7,012 bases of DNA from an uncultured Caryophanales bacterium (GTDB lineage Bacteria; Bacillota_I; Bacilli_A; Acholeplasmatales; Anaeroplasmataceae). The first letter of the stretch is position 1, and each line of letters begins with the position of its first letter. Shown here one piece after another: positions 4,301 to 7,012 of the stretch. The stretch is taken from the NCBI GenBank assembly GCA_937885165.1, contig CAKZZJ010000043.1, positions 1 through 7,012 on the forward strand. The letters are read 5' to 3'. The notes below the pieces were generated by a model, which did no database searches, had not been told where the DNA came from, and saw nothing but the letters and a program-made list of their open reading frames with translations. The translations under genes were made by a program, and so were the position numbers.

Positions 4301-7012
4301 ATTGTTATGGGCGAACTTGAAGTTGTTGATTATTTTGCAATAACTGATACAAATTATGAAAATTATTCATCTTCTCCTATGAGAATATTAGAAATAAACA
4401 ACCCAACAGGTTATGAAATTAAATCTATAACTTATAGATATGATTTTTATGAACAATCAGCTAATCCAACAAAAGAAACTACAAATTTTGAAATGATTGA
4501 TAATAACCATATATTAATAAAAGAAAAAGGAATAATAAATACTTATAATGGTAATGATTATGACTTTTATGATTTAGTATTGGTATCTTTAACTTATGGA
4601 ATTGAAGATGTTGAAAGAAACCTTGCTCTACCTAGTAAACATTCAAGAGTATCATTTTATAGTGATACAGTACATATTAAGACAGTTGATGAGCTTCTAT
4701 CTATAAGTAGTGGTTCAGTTGTTTCATCAGAATGGGGCAATTATGATGTTTCATATAAATATTATGTACTTGATAATGATTTAGATTTAAAAGATGTTAG
4801 CTGGAATGGAATTATTGCTGGCGGTGTATTTGATGGTAATGGTCATAAAATTAAAAATTTAAGAACAGTTATCAATAATGAATCAACAGAAAATCAATAT
4901 TATGGCTTGTTCAAAGAATTTAGAGGAATTATATTTAATCTAAATTTAGAAAATATATATATGTCAATTAAGACAAAGGGTACAGTAAGTGTATCAGGTA
5001 TCAGTGCCGCAAAAGGTAGAGTTTATGATTCAACAGTATCAGGTCATATCGATGTTTCCGCTCCAAAAGGAGTAGTAACTGGTGTTTCAAACACATTAGG
5101 AAATTTAGGAAGCTGGAATACAATAAGTTATGCTATTTCAACAAATAATTATGTTAATGATTTAGAAATTATATTAACTCAAGTTGAAGGTTCATCTGAT
5201 AACACTGGTGTTATAAATACTCTTTCAGGTGCTTTAATAACTGATAAGAATAAATTTAATTATAGAGCTGATGGTGTTTTATATCAGACATCAGAAATAA
5301 CTTATGATGCTTCAGAGATGGCTTCACTAGCTTTTGGTAATTCATATTTTGAACTAAATGGAGTAAGAAGTTATCCAATATTCCTTAATGATGTATCTAA
5401 TGCAGGTGCGCTATATATTTCAGATGAATTAGTTGATAATGAATATCATATTCATACTAATTGCGATATTCCTGATATTATTGAAACAGGAGTTGCTGTT
5501 ACTAAAATTAATGTTAAAAGAGAAGGTTATTTTGTAACTTGGTATGATAATCCAGAATTTAAAGGTGATGAAATCACATTCCCATACAAATCTGATGACA
5601 AATTAGATTTATATGCAAAATGGGAAAGATATGTCATTGCAAATCCTACTTATACTTATTCATATCGTAGTTGGTATTATTCTGCAAATGATAGGTTTGA
5701 TGGATACGTTATTGAATCATTTAATATACCTTATGGTGTAGATGCGACTTTAGTCATTGGTGGTTATTATAATGGATTACCAGTACTTGGGGCAGAGTGG
5801 GAAGCAGTACGTCAATTAAGAATAGATAATGATGGAAATGATGATTACGATTCCATGAGACAGCATATAACTGTATATTACACTAATACAGTTGATTTTA
5901 GAATTTGCAATGTAATTTGTTCTAAAGCTTCATATTATCAAACTAAATTTACTAATCCGCAGTATGATACAGTATGGGTAGATGGTAGTCCAAATATATA
6001 TGTTCCAAAAGAATATGAAGATTATTACAATAATTATTGGTTTAAATATGATTCATATTCACATGTAAAGACATTTACATCTGAAAATAATCCTTTTGAT
6101 TCAGTCGTAAATTATGCAACAACTGATGAAGAAAATGCATATATTAAAGTTAAATTATCAAAAGCTGATAATATAATGGAATCAATCAAATTTGATGCTG
6201 AAGATTTACCATATCAAATTGAGATGGATTATGAAAATGATGTTAAATATATATCATATGGTGATTCAAGATTTGCAGTAATAAATAATAATGTTTATGC
6301 AGGAATCGATAAAATTGAGTCAGATGATTTATTTAAATATTTAGTTTATACCGATGGTAGTGTCGCAATAACAGAATTATTAAATCCAAATTTAATTAAT
6401 ATTGATTTAACAGCACTTGAATATAAAATAACTGAAATAGCAAGTAATGTTTTTGCTAATAGTCGGGTTCAAACTATAATCTTTAATGATGAATTAACTA
6501 AGATAGGAAGCTATGCATTCTATAATTCAGCATTAAGAACTGTTACATATCCAGAAAATTTAGTTTATGTTGGTGATTATGCATTTGCAAATTGTTCAAA
6601 TCTAGTTTCTGTTGAAATGAATGATAAAATTGAAACTATTAGAGCAAATACATTCATAGACTCAACAAATATAGAAAATGTTGTATTTTCAAAAAATTTA
6701 AAAGAAATAGGCGATTATGCATTCTACGGAGTAAATAGACTATTTGATGTTAATCTACCTAACAGATTAAATAAAATTGGTTACAATGCATTTTATCACT
6801 ATACAATTTATGGTGGTGAAAATATTAATTGTTATATACCTAATTCAGTTAAAAATATTAATTACTCATTTAATAATGAATCAATTGTGTTTATTTATAC
6901 TGCTCTTGCATCAAAACCAAATGGTTGGAATTTAGTTTACAGTGGATCTAATGTTAATATCAATATAATATATAATACAAAAGAATTAAAATCAAATAAT
7001 AGATCGGAAGAG
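1232..7012 (+). CDS. Giant multidomain surface lipoprotein with FnIII-like repeats and BspA-type leucine-rich repeats (3' end missing)
   Basis: One frame stays open from ATG 1232 to the window end. 1923 residues are genomic (to 7000), and the last four codons come from adapter sequence. The protein starts with a lipobox signal peptide (Cys26), so it should be exported, lipid-modified and anchored to the outer face of the membrane. Then follow an acidic linker (about 27-163), an Ig-like domain (about 164-265), seven FnIII-like repeats (about 268-924), two Ig-like domains (about 927-1146), a GLUG-type beta-helix (1148-1384), a Listeria-Bacteroides repeat (about 1404-1464), a degenerate BspA unit with YNGLPV (1513-1518) and VPKEY (1591-1595), and leucine-rich repeats (about 1731-1880). 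The tail ASKPNGWNLVYSG resembles the usual end of BspA-type proteins, so the stop is probably not far beyond the window. No catalytic motif is seen. The mosaic fits a host- or matrix-binding adhesin, which is inference. Expression is likely controlled by the promoter and hairpins at 1060-1209. Confidence 0.93.
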   Translation, partial: MKFTKIFKKICLFIFVFAIAFTVVACGSSKKSDETSSNQTDVTAEKDPNSIPKFSGMAITEKSPLTDQATLNSLRKSKLLDETEEVPASSDEESNDEETEETTSNNEEVDDSTLGDEKTNEDDATETGKEDNDDKSAIEVPDDNMPSNPENSDIEENLLPEISVNEASNVTPFYAEVNQEVYVSVSIVNPNNFAILRFTLNGVVYQSYQFESGSTSELLVLKVNSGDTPGIKEYTIDEIKYVSDVDNQIRDAIISGNQTVKLSVAYDKTPTASVNNENYDLTSYEASIFISDPLNLVDFSNQNCKLYFYDGENILLEKDLEKGTNTFKIDNLIIGKTYQYMVVANYDGLDKNGMSTHLLLKKDVNTSMFIKLTDVSSNFDEITFDYKIVNKVANYLGSYLFKDGEAILEAKDELKFTNLLSDTNYEVRLYFDFELNGEKYTYYDSFRIKTQSHQVPTLNATFKVYESSVEYNVFVDDEENLLNLKSIKLYTQNGDFVASVDYDTKVIENLNRNANYFLEFTYSYNLNDGNGEVESKKVVAFSTTKFVPVVEIRPFAVDSTSIEFDLIVTDPNVVGRVNSLRLYKSNGRSYVTQLDDMIKRTFSGLTPNTKYIIEVGYQYDLDDGKGSQLATFEYEVSTAKQLPTLDADITALDDGFEIKTKITDNDNAGSIKGAYVYYNNELKAEATPGNLMTLNGLLSNRDYEVVVIYEYDLLDLNGVQELKLQKTVKTLERNKPVIRALGNDVTYSSFEIELSISDPNKILSIEKIEVKLGTTLVKTITDLETDMRLDNLYSNNKYEIVIYHSYDLNDGEGTKDYTVSQFISTLKRDDIVYTYASNMMLAGTDYIEFDFNIVDNEKLSTITAIELFDEEGNLVKSLEDLSLRKFENLDLESFYSIVTTYTYDLNDGKGLQEDKATIKYGTSGSKLFVTGLHVLNNENPSVGEEVQVEISLDNPNELKVTGIFISNQYCPVLNNIAQKDNVIIKFVPETEGGYYTVEVTGYEYESAGAILQDRLVTEYYEDIIVMGELEVVDYFAITDTNYENYSSSPMRILEINNPTGYEIKSITYRYDFYEQSANPTKETTNFEMIDNNHILIKEKGIINTYNGNDYDFYDLVLVSLTYGIEDVERNLALPSKHSRVSFYSDTVHIKTVDELLSISSGSVVSSEWGNYDVSYKYYVLDNDLDLKDVSWNGIIAGGVFDGNGHKIKNLRTVINNESTENQYYGLFKEFRGIIFNLNLENIYMSIKTKGTVSVSGISAAKGRVYDSTVSGHIDVSAPKGVVTGVSNTLGNLGSWNTISYAISTNNYVNDLEIILTQVEGSSDNTGVINTLSGALITDKNKFNYRADGVLYQTSEITYDASEMASLAFGNSYFELNGVRSYPIFLNDVSNAGALYISDELVDNEYHIHTNCDIPDIIETGVAVTKINVKREGYFVTWYDNPEFKGDEITFPYKSDDKLDLYAKWERYVIANPTYTYSYRSWYYSANDRFDGYVIESFNIPYGVDATLVIGGYYNGLPVLGAEWEAVRQLRIDNDGNDDYDSMRQHITVYYTNTVDFRICNVICSKASYYQTKFTNPQYDTVWVDGSPNIYVPKEYEDYYNNYWFKYDSYSHVKTFTSENNPFDSVVNYATTDEENAYIKVKLSKADNIMESIKFDAEDLPYQIEMDYENDVKYISYGDSRFAVINNNVYAGIDKIESDDLFKYLVYTDGSVAITELLNPNLINIDLTALEYKITEIASNVFANSRVQTIIFNDELTKIGSYAFYNSALRTVTYPENLVYVGDYAFANCSNLVSVEMNDKIETIRANTFIDSTNIENVVFSKNLKEIGDYAFYGVNRLFDVNLPNRLNKIGYNAFYHYTIYGGENINCYIPNSVKNINYSFNNESIVFIYTALASKPNGWNLVYSGSNVNINIIYNTKELKSNNRSEE
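1310..1720 (+). other. Acidic Ser/Thr-rich linker of the lipoprotein
   Basis: Residues 27 to about 163 are low in complexity and dominated by Asp, Glu, Ser, Thr and Asn, especially from about residue 82 onward. No fold is expected. Such a segment probably spans the cell wall and holds the folded part away from the membrane anchor; that role is inferred. Confidence 0.8.
2033..4003 (+). repeat. Seven tandem FnIII-like repeats with a YDLNDGxG loop
   Basis: Residues about 268-924 form seven diverged copies. Each ends with the pattern N-L-x-x-N-x-x-Y-x-[IV]-x-x-x-Y, then an aromatic-Asp loop and a closing Thr-containing strand. The loop aromatic falls at Y346, F433, Y524, Y619, Y711, Y806 and Y903, a spacing of 87, 91, 95, 92, 95 and 97 residues. 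The loop reads YNLNDGNG (524), YDLDDGKG (619), YDLNDGEG (806) and YDLNDGKG (903). It is altered at 346, 433 and 711. The Tyr-x-hydrophobic strand and the Gly-rich loop resemble strand F and the FG loop of fibronectin type III domains. The array is probably a rigid stalk or a multivalent binding unit. Confidence 0.75.
4673..5383 (+). other. GLUG-type beta-helix domain of the lipoprotein
   Basis: Residues 1148 to about 1384 begin with the entry HIKTVDELLSI and continue with YVLDNDLDL, W-N-G-I, then F1200-DGNGHKIKNL and YGLFKEFRGIIFNLNLENI. They close with a SYPIF motif at 1380-1384. This series is characteristic of bacterial surface beta-helix regions carrying GLUG motifs (PF07581 and relatives). 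The middle part (SAAKGRVYDSTVSGHIDVSA) fits further rungs. Its job in such proteins is generally structural or adhesive. Confidence 0.7.
5441..5623 (+). other. Listeria-Bacteroides repeat (InlB B-repeat like)
   Basis: Residues about 1404-1464 include KREGYFVTWYDNPEFKG (Gly1432, Tyr1433, Trp1437, Tyr1438) and end in LYAKW (Trp1464). This is the standard pattern of the Listeria-Bacteroides repeat family (Flg_new, PF09479), a small beta-grasp-like module of surface proteins. One copy is present, linking the beta-helix to the leucine-rich part. Confidence 0.85.
6422..6871 (+). repeat. BspA-type leucine-rich repeat units
   Basis: Residues about 1731-1880 hold successive 22-26 residue units of the form I-x-x-I-G-x-Y-A-F-x-x-x-x-x-L-x-x-V-x-x-P. 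The repeat Phe falls at 1741, 1763, 1785, 1808, 1831, 1854 and, in a looser unit, 1880. Clear copies are LTKIGSYAF, LVYVGDYAF, LKEIGDYAF and LNKIGYNAF. This is the LRR_5 type (PF13306) known from BspA-like adhesins of oral and gut microbes, where it is linked to binding of host proteins such as fibronectin. The ligand here is unknown. Confidence 0.9.
7001..7012 (+). other. Illumina adapter remnant at the contig end
   Basis: The last 12 bases, AGATCGGAAGAG, are exactly the first 12 bases of the standard Illumina TruSeq read-through adapter. They contrast in composition with the A/T-rich sequence before them and sit at the very end. They translate as RSEE in the lipoprotein frame and should be trimmed; genomic sequence ends at or just before 7000. 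Confidence 0.93.

Overview
The window is AT-rich single-contig DNA, probably from a low-GC Gram-positive (Firmicutes or Mollicutes-like) host-associated bacterium. The grounds are the base composition, a strong AGAGGAGG ribosome binding site, a Gram-positive style lipoprotein signal, and surface-protein modules typical of gut and oral Firmicutes (FnIII-like repeats, GLUG-type beta-helix, Listeria-Bacteroides repeat, BspA-type leucine-rich repeats). Tryptophan is written TGG throughout the long gene and TGA never occurs in its frame, so nothing points to the Mycoplasma code. The genus cannot be told from the sequence.

Layout: positions 1-204 are the 3' end of an unrecognised gene. Positions 205-465 hold no convincing gene. 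Positions 466-925 are a broken gene: three frames join end to end into one hydrophobic Gly/Ala/Thr-rich stretch, interrupted by two frameshifts and stop codons. Positions 926-1059 are very AT-rich and empty. Positions 1060-1231 are the control region of the next gene: a promoter with an extended -10, a leader with an eight-C run folded into a mismatched hairpin, then a strong hairpin with a U run that resembles a rho-independent terminator or attenuator, ending only a few bases before the ribosome binding site.

Positions 1232-7012 are one open frame that runs off the end: a very large lipoprotein (at least 1923 residues) built as a mosaic. In order it has a lipobox signal peptide, a long acidic Ser/Thr linker, an Ig-like domain, seven FnIII-like repeats of about 90-97 residues marked by a YDLNDGxG loop, two more Ig-like domains, a GLUG-type beta-helix, a Listeria-Bacteroides repeat and a BspA-type leucine-rich repeat domain. 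It is most simply read as a membrane-anchored surface binding protein or adhesin that projects its ligand-binding end away from the cell; that function is inferred.

The last 12 bases (7001-7012) exactly match the start of the standard Illumina adapter and are almost certainly not genomic. They happen to stay in frame and add four false residues. No tRNA, rRNA, CRISPR array, insertion sequence or complete enzyme gene is visible. The gene's true 3' end lies outside the window.
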